Positions 34,541-42,347 of a stretch of DNA of 64,000 nt are shown one piece after another. Origin of the DNA: Desulfuromonas sp. KJ2020 (lineage in GTDB: Bacteria > Desulfobacterota > Desulfuromonadia > Desulfuromonadales > SZUA-540); contig NZ_JAKUKE010000004.1 of assembly GCF_024197615.1 (NCBI RefSeq), positions 62,001 through 126,000 on the forward strand, given 5' to 3'. Below the pieces are notes generated by a model. It saw only the letters and a program-made list of their open reading frames with translations, was not told the origin of the DNA and ran no database searches. Position numbers and translations under genes: made by a program. Positions within the stretch are counted from its first letter, which is position 1, and every line of letters begins with the position of its first letter.

Positions 34541-35866
34541 ATGTCCATTACTTTCGGCGGATTGGCCACGGGCCTGGATACAAATGCCATCATCGATGCG
34601 TTGATGCAAATCGAACGCAGGCCGATCGATCGTCTGGAGCGTGAGCAGAGCTACCTCAAAAGCCGCCTGGATGCCTTTAAAAGTTTTGACGGCATTCTGG
34701 CGAAGCTGCAGAGTAAATTTGAGGCCTTGGATTCTCAGGACGAAGTCCGTTCCTATGCCGCCAAAGCCGGCACCGACGAATTTTTCGGCGTGTCAACCTC
34801 CGGCACGGCGATTCCGGGCAACTACCAGATCGAAGTCCAGAACCTTGCTCAGTTGCAAAAAGATGTCAGTGGCGGATATGCCAGTTCGACGGAACCAGCG
34901 TTCGGGCAAGGTGCAATCACCATCAATGGCGTTGATATCACCTATGACGGTGATTCCCTCAGCAGCTTGGTGGATAAGATCAATCTGGCCAATACGGGGG
35001 ATACGCCGACGGGTGTTTCTGCCTCGATCATCAACGACGGGGTTACCGGCTACCGCATGGTCCTGACGGGGGATGACGCCTCCACCAGCTTTACGGTGAG
35101 CGGGAATGAGACAACGGCGGGAACGTACGCAGCCCCGATTTTTACCAATGTTCAATCGGCCATGCAGGCGTCCATTCTGGTCGACAATATCCAGATCAAA
35201 AGTGACACGAATACTTTTGATGAGGCGATTCCCGGCATCACCCTCGATTTGACCAAAGCCAACGCCGTTGGCGAGAAAACCAGCCTCAATGTCACCGTTG
35301 ACAAAGAAGCGGTTAAAACCAAAATCAACGATTTTGTCAAAGCCTATAATGAGGTGTTTGATTTTATCGCTCGGCAATCCGAGTCCGATTGGGGCAAAGA
35401 TTCCAGTTTCCGCAGCGTCAAGCGTCGCCTTCAGGATTTGCTTACGACGCCAGTCGGCGTTTCGGGAAGCTATACCATGCTGTCTCAGTTGGGCCTCAAA
35501 ACCGAACGAGACGGTACTCTGACGGTCAGCGATGCGCAGTTGACCGAAGCGATCGATAATGACCTCGACGGAATCGCCAAATTGCTGGCCGGAGAGACCG
35601 GTGTCGATGGAATCAGCACCTTGTTCAAAGGTTATCTGGACAGCATGACCGACAGTTCTGATGGGATTTACGCCAGTCGCAAGGAGACCACGGATAGCAG
35701 TCTCCGGCGCATCGACCTCAATATTCTGAGGCTTGAGGACCGCCTTGAGCAAAAAGAGAAAAACCTTCGGGCCCAGTACAGCGCGTTGGAGGAGCTCGTT
35801 TCGGTAATGAACTCGCAAAGTGCGTATCTGTCCCAGCAACTGAGTGCCTTGAACGTTAGAGCCTAA
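34541..35866 (+). CDS. fliD: Flagellar filament cap protein FliD
   Basis: FliD caps the growing filament and folds flagellin into place. The 441-residue product has the family N-terminus (TFGGLATGLDTNAIIDALMQIERRP split by position) and a C-terminal FliD domain (about residues 225-430) with a coiled-coil end (RLEDRLEQKEKNLRAQYSAL). It is followed by its operon partner fliS. The GGAGG ribosome binding site is well placed. Confidence 0.95.
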   Translation: MSITFGGLATGLDTNAIIDALMQIERRPIDRLEREQSYLKSRLDAFKSFDGILAKLQSKFEALDSQDEVRSYAAKAGTDEFFGVSTSGTAIPGNYQIEVQNLAQLQKDVSGGYASSTEPAFGQGAITINGVDITYDGDSLSSLVDKINLANTGDTPTGVSASIINDGVTGYRMVLTGDDASTSFTVSGNETTAGTYAAPIFTNVQSAMQASILVDNIQIKSDTNTFDEAIPGITLDLTKANAVGEKTSLNVTVDKEAVKTKINDFVKAYNEVFDFIARQSESDWGKDSSFRSVKRRLQDLLTTPVGVSGSYTMLSQLGLKTERDGTLTVSDAQLTEAIDNDLDGIAKLLAGETGVDGISTLFKGYLDSMTDSSDGIYASRKETTDSSLRRIDLNILRLEDRLEQKEKNLRAQYSALEELVSVMNSQSAYLSQQLSALNVRA

Positions 35867-35879
35867 AGCGGAGTTTCTT

Positions 35880-36332
35880 ATGAACGCCTATTTCAACCAA
35901 TATCAGAATACCCAGGTTTCGACAGCCTCGCGCGAGCAGATCCTTCTTATGCTATACGATGGTGCGATCCGCTTTGTGCGTCAGGCCGAAGAGGCCATGG
36001 CGGCGAAGAATTTCAGCCAAAAAACGGTTATGATCAACAAGGCCATGGCGATCATCACCGAATTTTCGGCAACCCTTGATTTTGAGGTTGGTGGGGACAT
36101 TGCGCATAATCTTTACGCCTTGTACGACTACATGAACCGGGAGCTGGTCAAAGGGAATGTCTCCAATGACCCGGCTCATCTGCAGATTGTCCTCAAACTT
36201 TTAACGGAGTTGCGGGAAACTTGGGCTGAGGCCGTCGAAATCTACCGGAAAGAGAAAGCGGCTGAAAAAAATGCCGCGGTTTCCTCTCAGGCAGGTGCCG
36301 GAGAGGGGCGAACCCTCGCCGTGTCACTGTAG
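35880..36332 (+). CDS. fliS: Flagellin export chaperone FliS
   Basis: FliS binds the flagellin C-terminus and prevents premature polymerisation. The 150-residue helical protein shows YQNTQVSTASREQILLMLYDG and AMAIITEFSATLDFEVGGDIA, the family pattern. The C-terminal tail (about residues 125-150) is extra and low in complexity. It follows fliD by 13 bases. Confidence 0.94.
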   Translation: MNAYFNQYQNTQVSTASREQILLMLYDGAIRFVRQAEEAMAAKNFSQKTVMINKAMAIITEFSATLDFEVGGDIAHNLYALYDYMNRELVKGNVSNDPAHLQIVLKLLTELRETWAEAVEIYRKEKAAEKNAAVSSQAGAGEGRTLAVSL

Positions 36333-36355
36333 CGGCCCCACCGCAGGAGAAGGCA

Positions 36356-36847
36356 ATGGATAACGCGATGAACATGGAAGAAAGGCTGTTGGAAAAAGGC
36401 GAATTCTTTTTCGCAAAGGGCTCCCTCGACCTGGCTGTGCAGATGTTTCGTGAGGTGTTGGATCTGAACCCCCGCCGCAAAGAGGCGCATAATAACCTGG
36501 GCTGCGTTTTCTTTCAGCAGGGAGTGATGGACAAGGCCGAAGAGAGTCTGCTCAGGGCTTACGCCCAGGACTGCGATTATCTTAATGCTGCCGAAAACCT
36601 GGCGGAGCTGTATAAGCAGATGAAAAATTACCGCCGTGAACTCTTTTTTCGCCAGGAGGCGGTCAAGATCGAGCAGGATAACCCTTCCCGCTGGAATGCT
36701 TTGGCACTCTGCTGGCTGGAACTGGGAAATGCCGCCGAGGTGCAGAGGGCTTTTGAGAAATCCCTTTCTCTCGATGGTGGACAGGCGCAGATTCGTGACC
36801 TTCTTGCCGAGCTAGCTTCGATGAATAAGGAAGCTGCCGCAGTCTGA
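36356..36847 (+). CDS. Small TPR protein of the fliD-fliS operon
   Basis: The 163-residue protein is made of about three TPR units (LEKGEFFFAKGSLDLAVQMF, KEAHNNLGCVFFQQGVMDKA, and a third near residues 95-135). It closely resembles the TPR modules of the giant glycosyltransferase at 20153-26086 (LEKGEQAFGEGDFDLAALYF and DALNNLGVVAFKQG). It lies between fliS and a FliT-like gene, so a chaperone, adaptor or glycosylation-scaffold role is possible. No catalytic motif is visible. Function unknown. Confidence 0.85.
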   Translation: MDNAMNMEERLLEKGEFFFAKGSLDLAVQMFREVLDLNPRRKEAHNNLGCVFFQQGVMDKAEESLLRAYAQDCDYLNAAENLAELYKQMKNYRRELFFRQEAVKIEQDNPSRWNALALCWLELGNAAEVQRAFEKSLSLDGGQAQIRDLLAELASMNKEAAAV

Positions 36848-36859
36848 AAAAGGATGGAA

Positions 36860-37285
36860 ATGGACAGCTGCCAGAATAATGAGGATCGATTGACCGAATT
36901 ATTGCGCGAATCCTTGACAGGATATGAACAGCTACTTTCTCTGAATGAAGAAATCCTCGATATAAACATACAGGCTGCCCCGGAAGCGATTGAGTCGTAC
37001 AGACAACGCGTAAAAAGTCTGTTGGTCGAGATTCAGAAGGTGGATAATCGGGCTGCAAGGGTTGTAGACGAGCTATCTGCACAGCCTGAAAACCCATTGC
37101 ACCAGCAACGCCAGGAGCTTCTGCAGCGCCTTGAGGAGCAGAACCGATTGATTTCTGAGAAAATCCGTGGCATGATGTCCCTCATTTCGGCCGAAATCGG
37201 GCAGTTGCGGGGGGGGATGACGGCCATGTCCGGTTACCACGGTGACTGTGACCAGAAAGGCAGTGTCCTCAAAAAGTCCTGCTGA
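36860..37285 (+). CDS. FliT/FlgN-like helical flagellar chaperone
   Basis: The protein (141 residues from the ATG at 36860) is almost entirely helical with heptad patterns (RLTELLRESLTGYEQLLSL, RQELLQRLEEQNRLI) and ends with a GGMTAMSGYH segment, reminiscent of FlgN-type chaperones. Position after fliD and fliS suggests a FliT-like role for FliD export. I prefer the ATG at 36860 because AAAAAGGA ends 6 bases before it; the ATG at 36854 overlaps that site. Confidence 0.65.
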   Translation: MDSCQNNEDRLTELLRESLTGYEQLLSLNEEILDINIQAAPEAIESYRQRVKSLLVEIQKVDNRAARVVDELSAQPENPLHQQRQELLQRLEEQNRLISEKIRGMMSLISAEIGQLRGGMTAMSGYHGDCDQKGSVLKKSC

Positions 37286-37322
37286 TCCCCCCTCCCCAGA
37301 TCATTGCAGCAAGGATTCATCC

Positions 37323-37997
37323 GTGTCCTCCTTAACGCTTCTCAGCCATTTGCAAGACTCCAAGGTCGTGCGTGTCTTCGTGCCGCTGAAAAACGGTGAC
37401 CGCAAACGCCTGGACGGTGTAGCCAAGGTCGTCAACGACACCCTGGTCGAAGTCAGCTTCCTGCCCGATCAACTTCCAGTCTCTGATATTGAAATCCTTC
37501 AAAAGGCCTTGATCTCTCTCGATACAGGCGATGGTACCCTTTCGTTAAACTGCTCGATCGAGAAGATCGTCAGTGACGAGAAGCTCTTGCTGATGGCGAC
37601 CGAATCAATCAGCCATGAGCAAAAACGCGAATGGTTTCGGGTGGATGGGAACTTCGCCGTCAAGTACTGGCCGGTCACGGAAAAAGGGGCCCCAAGCGGT
37701 GATACCGCCACGGGAGAGACCATCGATATCAGCGGCGGTGGCGTGCGTCTGGCGGTCAAAGAGTGTCTGCCGGTACGAACCCGTCTGCGCATGGAGATCG
37801 AGATGGCAGAGCATGGCGAGAAAGTCACCTGCATCGGGCGCGTCATGCGCGTGATCCGCACCTTCAGCGGTCGTTCGCAGATGGGGGTGCAGTTTGAGGA
37901 TATGGAGAATGAGGAGAGGGATAAGATCGTCGCCTTCTGCCTGGCCGAGCAGCGGCGGCAGTTGCGCCTGAAGGTGCAGGTGGTGGGGACGGTTTAG
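37323..37997 (+). CDS. PilZ-domain c-di-GMP-binding protein (YcgR-like)
   Basis: The 224-residue protein has an N-terminal YcgR-like beta domain (residues 1-95) and a C-terminal PilZ domain with both c-di-GMP-binding motifs: R-x3-R in KREWFR near residue 104 and D-x-S-x2-G in DISGGG. In flagellates such proteins slow or bias the motor when c-di-GMP rises. The GTG at 37323 is chosen because GCAAGGA ends 7 bases before it; longer in-frame starts fall inside the preceding gene. A terminator follows. Confidence 0.88.
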   Translation: MSSLTLLSHLQDSKVVRVFVPLKNGDRKRLDGVAKVVNDTLVEVSFLPDQLPVSDIEILQKALISLDTGDGTLSLNCSIEKIVSDEKLLLMATESISHEQKREWFRVDGNFAVKYWPVTEKGAPSGDTATGETIDISGGGVRLAVKECLPVRTRLRMEIEMAEHGEKVTCIGRVMRVIRTFSGRSQMGVQFEDMENEERDKIVAFCLAEQRRQLRLKVQVVGTV

Positions 37998-38028
37998 GGA
38001 CTTATTCGTCATACGTGGTTTTTTTGAG

Positions 38029-38056
38029 GCCTCTGCCGTAATGGTGGGGGCTTTTT
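38029..38056 (+). terminator. Terminator after the PilZ gene
   Basis: GCCTCTGCC (38029-38037) pairs with GGTGGGGGC (38043-38051), using several G-T pairs, and is followed by six T. It ends the flaG-fliD-fliS operon. Confidence 0.75.
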
Positions 38057-38058
38057 TA

Positions 38059-38341
38059 ATTTTTTCGGTCCGGTAAGTCTTAAAACCGGCGGGTTGCGCC
38101 CCGCCTTGACGCCTTCCTTTTCTTGCTCGTCCAAGAAAAGGAAGCAAAAGAAGGACGCCCGGCTCCTTGCCCTGCGGGTTCCCTCCGCTCCGCCGCCCGT
38201 CCGGGGGCGGGCAAAAACTCGCTGCGCTCAAACATTTGCCCGCCTCTTCCCGGCCGGTCGGCTACGCTCCGGCAGCGTCACATGGGGGGGAAGCAGAAAA
38301 CCCTGGGCTGAAACGGTTTTGACTTGCCCTTTGTGGTTTGT
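38059..38341. repeat. Intergenic hairpin-rich region, no gene
   Basis: No coding sequence is supported here. The region has a perfect 13-base inverted repeat, cttccttttcttg (38113-38125) with caagaaaaggaag (38132-38144), then GC-rich hairpins (for example gcccg at 38195-38199 with cgggc at 38208-38212). Its style resembles dispersed intergenic repeat elements; open frames crossing it have no coding character. Confidence 0.6.
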
Positions 38342-38594
38342 CCTCCCCCTGAGAACTCGCCTTCGTCGGGCGGAGGTTTCGGGAAAAGCCGTGAGCTTAA
38401 GCGCAGCGTATGTGAACGGCCTCGAAACTTCTGCCCGTCGAAGGGAACCTGCGCCAGCAGGCGAGTGAACCGGGGGCGCCCTTTGGGTCCAACCCTTTGG
38501 GCGAACAAAGGGTTGGGCGGCGTCAGGGGCCGCGCCCCCTGGGTTTTAAAACCCTTTAGCCACGAATAAAGGCAAATAAGGGCAAATGAAGGCA
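38342..38594. repeat. Direct repeat copy 1 flanking mazEF
   Basis: This stretch of about 250 bases (from cctccccctgagaactcgcc through gggttttaaaacccttta to the aaggcaaatgaaggca block) is repeated almost unchanged at 39523-39774. Inside it is the hairpin aaccctttgg/ccaaagggtt-like element and a run of GC-rich stems. No gene is supported in it. Confidence 0.9.
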
Positions 38595-38669
38595 AAAACC
38601 AGGCTTGGGGTAATCCCTAAAAACGCCTCTTAGGGTTTTCATTCGTGTCCATTCACCCTTATTCGTGGC
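38559..38669. repeat. Palindromic element bounded by gccacgaataa / ttattcgtggc
   Basis: A perfect 11-base inverted repeat (38559-38569 and 38659-38669) bounds a 111-base element with internal tandem-like aaggcaaat units and a second, imperfect attcgtgtcc arm. Related sequences lie at 39374-39445 and 39733-39836. It looks like a REP/MITE-type dispersed element, with no gene inside. Confidence 0.75.
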
Positions 38670-38706
38670 GCTCTTTTGACCTTTGACCGATTATCCCGCG
38701 CAGGCG

Positions 38707-39036
38707 TTACGACAACAGCGTCTCCACCTTGGCAAGAACCTCGTCGATAACTTCCTGCTCTACCTCCCCCTCTTTTTTCGCTTTGCGGGCCCGCCAGTCG
38801 AGGCTTTTGAGCTGATCGGCCAGCGCTACGCCGGGTTTGCCGCTGACTGTAGTAGCCACTTCAAAAGGATAGCCCTTGACCGCCGTGGTCAGGGGACAGC
38901 AGAGCATCAAGCTGGTCAGCTTGTTGTACCGTTGCGGGGACAGAACGAGCGCAAGACGGTGTCCGGCCTGTTCATGACCGGCCTGGGGGCTAAAGTGGAG
39001 CCAGACCACATCCCCTCTTTTGGGTACATAGGCCAT
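38707..39036 (-). CDS. mazF: MazF/PemK-family mRNA interferase toxin
   Basis: The 109-residue protein shows the MazF fold: N-terminal KRGDVVWLHFSPQAGHEQAGHR with the conserved loop, LVLSPQRYNKLTSLMLCCPLTT, and the SGKPGVALADQLKSLDWRARKA region with the conserved D-Q-x-K-S-x-D-W. Such toxins cleave mRNA at short specific sequences. It starts 3 bases after the antitoxin stop. Close relatives are ChpB and PemK. Confidence 0.93.
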   Translation of the reverse strand: MAYVPKRGDVVWLHFSPQAGHEQAGHRLALVLSPQRYNKLTSLMLCCPLTTAVKGYPFEVATTVSGKPGVALADQLKSLDWRARKAKKEGEVEQEVIDEVLAKVETLLS

Positions 39037-39039
39037 GCT

Positions 39040-39285
39040 TTACAACCCCTCCTTGCCGACAGACTCGCCATAATCGCATTCATCATGAAGATTCTCTGGT
39101 TTTATCCCCGCCAGAAGATCATCCAGCGCATACGTCTGCTTTTCGCGAACAGGTTCTATGACGATGGTGTGGTCGCGTACACTGATCTCCACCGACGAAT
39201 CGAGATGTACACCAGCCTCGTCTGTCAGGGCTTTAGGCAGGCGAAGAGCCAAGCTGTTTCCCCATTTTTGAACTTTTGTGAGCAT
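39040..39285 (-). CDS. mazE: MazE-type antitoxin (AbrB/SpoVT fold)
   Basis: The 81-residue protein starts with the MazE swapped-hairpin DNA-binding pattern (TKVQKWGNSLALRLPKAL) and ends in an acidic tail that would block the toxin. The ATG at 39285 has GGGAGG five bases upstream; a longer frame to 39333 lacks this. It is co-transcribed with the toxin gene downstream. Confidence 0.92.
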   Translation of the reverse strand: MLTKVQKWGNSLALRLPKALTDEAGVHLDSSVEISVRDHTIVIEPVREKQTYALDDLLAGIKPENLHDECDYGESVGKEGL

Positions 39286-39313
39286 GATTGCCTCCCTGAA
39301 GAAATATGCCCCA

Positions 39314-39341
39314 ACCATAGCACGTATATACAATGTGTCAA
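39314..39341 (-). promoter_or_regulatory. Sigma-70-type promoter of mazEF
   Basis: On the - strand, a perfect TTGACA (39341-39336) is followed by a 16-base spacer and TATGGT (39319-39314). The start would lie near 39307, about 22 bases before mazE. A symmetric AT-rich segment (cacgtatatacaatgtg, 39321-39337) covers the spacer and could be the MazE operator. Confidence 0.6.
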
Positions 39342-39373
39342 CATTTCGTTTGCGCTATGGGGCCAAGTCTGTA

Positions 39374-39445
39374 ACCCTTTAGACACGAATAAAGGCAGAT
39401 AGGGGCAAATGAAGGCAAAAACCAGGCTCTGGGTTAATTCCCAAA
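39374..39445. repeat. Partial repeat copy upstream of mazE
   Basis: The block ccctttagacacgaataaag through the aaggcaaaaaccaggct stretch repeats 38553-38625 with few changes. The rest of the gap (39446-39522) has no recognisable feature. Confidence 0.75.
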
Positions 39446-39522
39446 GTATTTATTGGGCCTAATTTTCTCGACTATTCCAGGCCAGTCGGCAGCGCCACTC
39501 GGAGTGAACACAGGAAGACAAA

Positions 39523-39837
39523 CCTCCCCCTGAGAACTCACCTTCGAGGGGCGGAGGTTTCGGGAAAAGGCGTGAACTTAAGCGCAGCGCATGTGAACGG
39601 CCCCGAAACATCTGCCCGTCGAAGGGAACCTGCGCCAGCAGGCGAGTGAACCGGGGGATCACTTTGGGGCCAACCCTTTGGGCGATCAAAGGGTTGGGCG
39701 GCGTCAGGGGCCGCGACCCCTGGGTTTTAAAGCCCTTTAGCCTCGAATAAAATCAGATAAAGGCAAATGAAGGCGACCCCCAATCCTGAGGTTAAATCCT
39801 AAAAGCGCCTCTTAAGGTTTTCCCTTATTCGTGGCAA
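39523..39837. repeat. Direct repeat copy 2 flanking mazEF
   Basis: Positions 39523-39774 repeat 38342-38594 with roughly one change per fifteen to twenty bases by eye, in the same orientation. The continuation to 39837 (cctaaaagcgcctcttaagg, cccttattcgtggc) also parallels copy 1. The two copies enclose mazEF. No gene is supported. Confidence 0.9.
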
Positions 39838-39852
39838 AAAGACTGCATCCGC

Positions 39853-40851
39853 TCAGGCGAAGGCATATTCTCCCGTTTGCGAGGCATGTGGGGGGAGAAA
39901 GTCAAGAAAGGCATCTTCGGGGGAGAACATCTCGGTGCGGTTGCGGCCTTTGCGCTTGGCGGCGTAGAGGGCGCAATCTGCCTGTTCGACCACATCCTGG
40001 GGTGAGATGGTGTTGTCGCCGGCAAAGCAGGTCAGGCCGATACTGATGGTGATGGGCTGGCCGAGCAGCCCGAATCTTTCGCTAACGGCCTGTAGGCTCT
40101 TGTGGATGCGGCTGGCCAGGGTGAAGGCCTGGGGAGCGTTGGTCTCAGGCAGAATAATGGCGAATTCCTCGCCGCCGTACCGGCAGGGGGTGTCCGTGCG
40201 TCGTACCGTGCGTCCAAGGCATTTGGCCACTTCCTGCAGCACCCGGTCCCCCTGGCCGTGGCCGTAGGTGTCGTTGACCTTTTTGAAGTGGTCCAGATCG
40301 AGGAGCATGAGAGAGAAGGGTTTGCCGGTCCGCACACTTCGGGCCAGTTCGGCTTCGAGGGTGACGTCGAAGAAGGCGCGATTGTACAGATGAGTCAGCG
40401 AGTCGGTCAGCGCCAGGCGGGCCAGGTCGCTTTTGACCTGGCGCAGGTGATCCATCCGTTCTTTCTGGCGCAGATGGGCCCGGATGCGCGCGGCCATTTC
40501 CTGGCCGCAGATGTCGGCGGGTAGACAGTCGCAGGCGCCGAGGTCGAGGGCGAGGATGCGATCGCTGGCTTCTCCCTTTTCTATCAGCACGACCACCGGG
40601 ATATCGCTCAATTCTTCCTTCTTTTTCAGGGCTTTCAGCCAATCCAAACTGCTGGGCGTGAGCTTCTGCTGCTGGCAGAAGATCATGGCGACCTGTCGCA
40701 GGTGGACAGATTCCAGGGCCGATTGACCGTTGGTCGTCATGCAGACGTCGGCAAAGAGACTGGTGGCTCTGAGAGCGTCGGTCAATGCCTGACGTTTAGG
40801 GGATGCGGGGGCGATAATGAGCGCTGAACTGTGCATAAGAAGAATATCCAT
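39853..40851 (-). CDS. Diguanylate cyclase with degenerate receiver domain
   Basis: The 332-residue protein (ATG at 40851) has an N-terminal receiver-like domain (residues 1-125) in which the usual phospho-acceptor aspartate region reads MIFCQQQKL, so phosphorylation is doubtful. The C-terminal GGDEF domain is intact: active site GGEEF at 226-230 and inhibitory-site RRTD at 217-220. It should make c-di-GMP with product inhibition. A FliA consensus promoter lies 30 bases upstream on the same strand. A TTG at 40890 is excluded because it lies inside that promoter. Confidence 0.9.
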   Translation of the reverse strand: MDILLMHSSALIIAPASPKRQALTDALRATSLFADVCMTTNGQSALESVHLRQVAMIFCQQQKLTPSSLDWLKALKKKEELSDIPVVVLIEKGEASDRILALDLGACDCLPADICGQEMAARIRAHLRQKERMDHLRQVKSDLARLALTDSLTHLYNRAFFDVTLEAELARSVRTGKPFSLMLLDLDHFKKVNDTYGHGQGDRVLQEVAKCLGRTVRRTDTPCRYGGEEFAIILPETNAPQAFTLASRIHKSLQAVSERFGLLGQPITISIGLTCFAGDNTISPQDVVEQADCALYAAKRKGRNRTEMFSPEDAFLDFLPPHASQTGEYAFA

Positions 40852-40880
40852 CTCGGTGTTAAAAGATTCCTGTACCAGTC

Positions 40881-40907
40881 TTATCGGCAAATTTCAGCCA
40901 GAATTTA
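40881..40907 (-). promoter_or_regulatory. Consensus FliA (sigma-28) promoter of the diguanylate cyclase gene
   Basis: Read on the - strand, TAAA (40907-40904), a 15-base spacer and GCCGATAA (40888-40881) are an exact match to the enterobacterial FliA consensus TAAA-N15-GCCGATAA. The start would be near 40874, about 23 bases before the ATG at 40851. Confidence 0.8.
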
Positions 40908-40922
40908 GGCCCATTTTTTTAT

Positions 40923-40950
40923 TAAAGATTTCGCTGTATGGTGTCGATAA
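40923..40950 (+). promoter_or_regulatory. FliA (sigma-28) promoter of the fliK-like operon
   Basis: TAAA (40923-40926), a 16-base spacer and GTCGATAA (40943-40950) equal the fliC promoter in spacing and -10 sequence. It is divergent to the promoter at 40881-40907, with the two -10 boxes about 55 bases apart. Confidence 0.75.
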
Positions 40951-40958
40951 AGGTCTTA

Positions 40959-41989
40959 TGAATATTATCCCGCCCATGTCTCCCACCCCTTTTGCCGTGC
41001 AGCCGGTGGTTTCCGCCAGCGGTCTGCATGAACAACGGCAATACGACCTGCATCCCAACCAGATGGTGCGGGCAACGGTGGCCGAGGGCGGTGCGGACCG
41101 GGCCCTGCTCGATCTGGGCCATCAGCAGGTGCTGGCCGAAACGAAAGTCCCTCTGCAGAAGGGGCAGAAGCTCAGCCTGGTGGTGGTGGAGACCTCACCC
41201 CAGCTGATTCTTCAGATCGTGGAGGATAAACTCGCCAGCCGCCTGATGCGTTCTCTTCATTTGCTGGCGGAAAAGCCGGAGATGTTGCCGCTGCTCGGCC
41301 GCCTGCTGGCGGGTTCCTTCCGCGGCAAGGGGCTGGCTGAACAAGCGCAGGCCGTACTCGGACGCGCTGTTGAACTGATGCGCCTGCCGCCCGAACAGCT
41401 TAAAGGGAGCAGTCTGGCGGAGTTGGTTCGCGTGCTGGGACTCGACACCGAGGCTCTGCTGGCCAGAGGCGACGACACTAGGGCGCTTGCTGGCCTCAAG
41501 GGCGCGCTGCTGCAAGCTGCCGGTTTGCTCGCCGAGGAGAGTGCGACGGCGACCCTGATGGAAAAACAGCTGCAGGGGCTCGAACTCTTTCAGCTCTGCC
41601 GGGCCCGTCTGGAGCAGGAGTCGATGCTTTTCATCCCTCTGCTGCTGCCTTTTTTGGAGCAGGGTTTTGTTGTTGGTGAAAAGAACGGCTCTTCCAAAGA
41701 AGGGGAGGATGACGGAGCGCGGATGCTCTCCCTACATCTGCGCCTGGAAGGGCTCGGCAACCTGCAGATCCGCCTTTTGAACGATGGCAAGGGGCTTTTT
41801 CTGCGTTTTTATTGTGAATCGCAGGAAATCGCCGACTTTGTGGCGTCTTTCGCCGATGAGTTGAAGGAGATGCTGACCTTGCTGCCCCTGCAGGGTGTTG
41901 TTTTTACCGATGGGGCACGGGAGCCGGCCAGGGTGTTGGCTGAAACGGTGAGACCGGATCGTGACAGTCTTCTTGATGCCAGGGTGTAG
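40959..41989 (+). CDS. FliK-like hook-length control family protein
   Basis: The 343-residue protein has a FliK-like C-terminal domain (MLSLHLRLEGLGNLQIRLLNDGKGLFLRFYC, split here by position, about residues 250-325), which in FliK binds FlhB to switch export specificity. The N-terminal half has leucine-rich helices rather than the long disordered ruler. It is followed by a gene resembling the FlhB C-terminus, which supports the call. The ATG at 40959 would lie almost at the transcript start; an ATG at 40977 is an alternative. Confidence 0.68.
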
Positions 41990-41992
41990 GGT

Positions 41993-42280
41993 ATGAGTGA
42001 GGATAAGCCGCTGAAAAAGGCCGTGGCCCTGCAATACGACCGCGAGAAGGCGGCGGCACCGCGCGTGGTGGCCAGCGGTCGCGGCGAGATTGCCGAGCGT
42101 ATCCTGCAGACGGCCAGGGAGGCGGGCTTGCCAGTGCGCGAAGATGCGGACCTGCTGGAAGTTCTGGCCCGCATTCCCGTCGGTGAGGAGATCCCCGAAG
42201 ATCTTTATCAGGTTGTCGCTGAGATCCTCGCCTTTGTTTACCGGGTCAACGGACGGTATAAAGAGAAGGCCGGCACCTGA
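41993..42280 (+). CDS. FlhB C-terminal-domain homologue (FlhX)
   Basis: The 95-residue protein matches the cytoplasmic FlhB-CC fragment: KKAVALQYDREKAAAPRVVASG, IPEDLYQVVAEILAFVYRV. It has no membrane part and no NPTH autocleavage site. Such stand-alone FlhX proteins can replace the cleaved FlhB fragment in some bacteria. It begins 3 bases after the FliK-like gene, its presumed functional partner. Confidence 0.88.
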   Translation: MSEDKPLKKAVALQYDREKAAAPRVVASGRGEIAERILQTAREAGLPVREDADLLEVLARIPVGEEIPEDLYQVVAEILAFVYRVNGRYKEKAGT

Positions 42281-42347
42281 GGGTGCCGCCCGGCTCATCA
42301 CGCTTTGTTCGAGGGCTTCCCCTCTTTTGATTCAGGAGATGTGCAGT

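Noticed and set aside
38094-38595. Open frames across the intergenic repeat region on both strands
   Set aside because: They lie in repeated, hairpin-rich DNA, lack ribosome binding sites, and the repeat copy at 39523-39774 does not preserve them consistently.
38683-39402. A 239-codon + strand frame opposite mazEF
   Set aside because: The - strand encodes two recognisable genes with a promoter and good ribosome binding sites.
40852-40890. Longer N-terminus of the diguanylate cyclase from TTG at 40890
   Set aside because: It would place the start inside the FliA -10 box.
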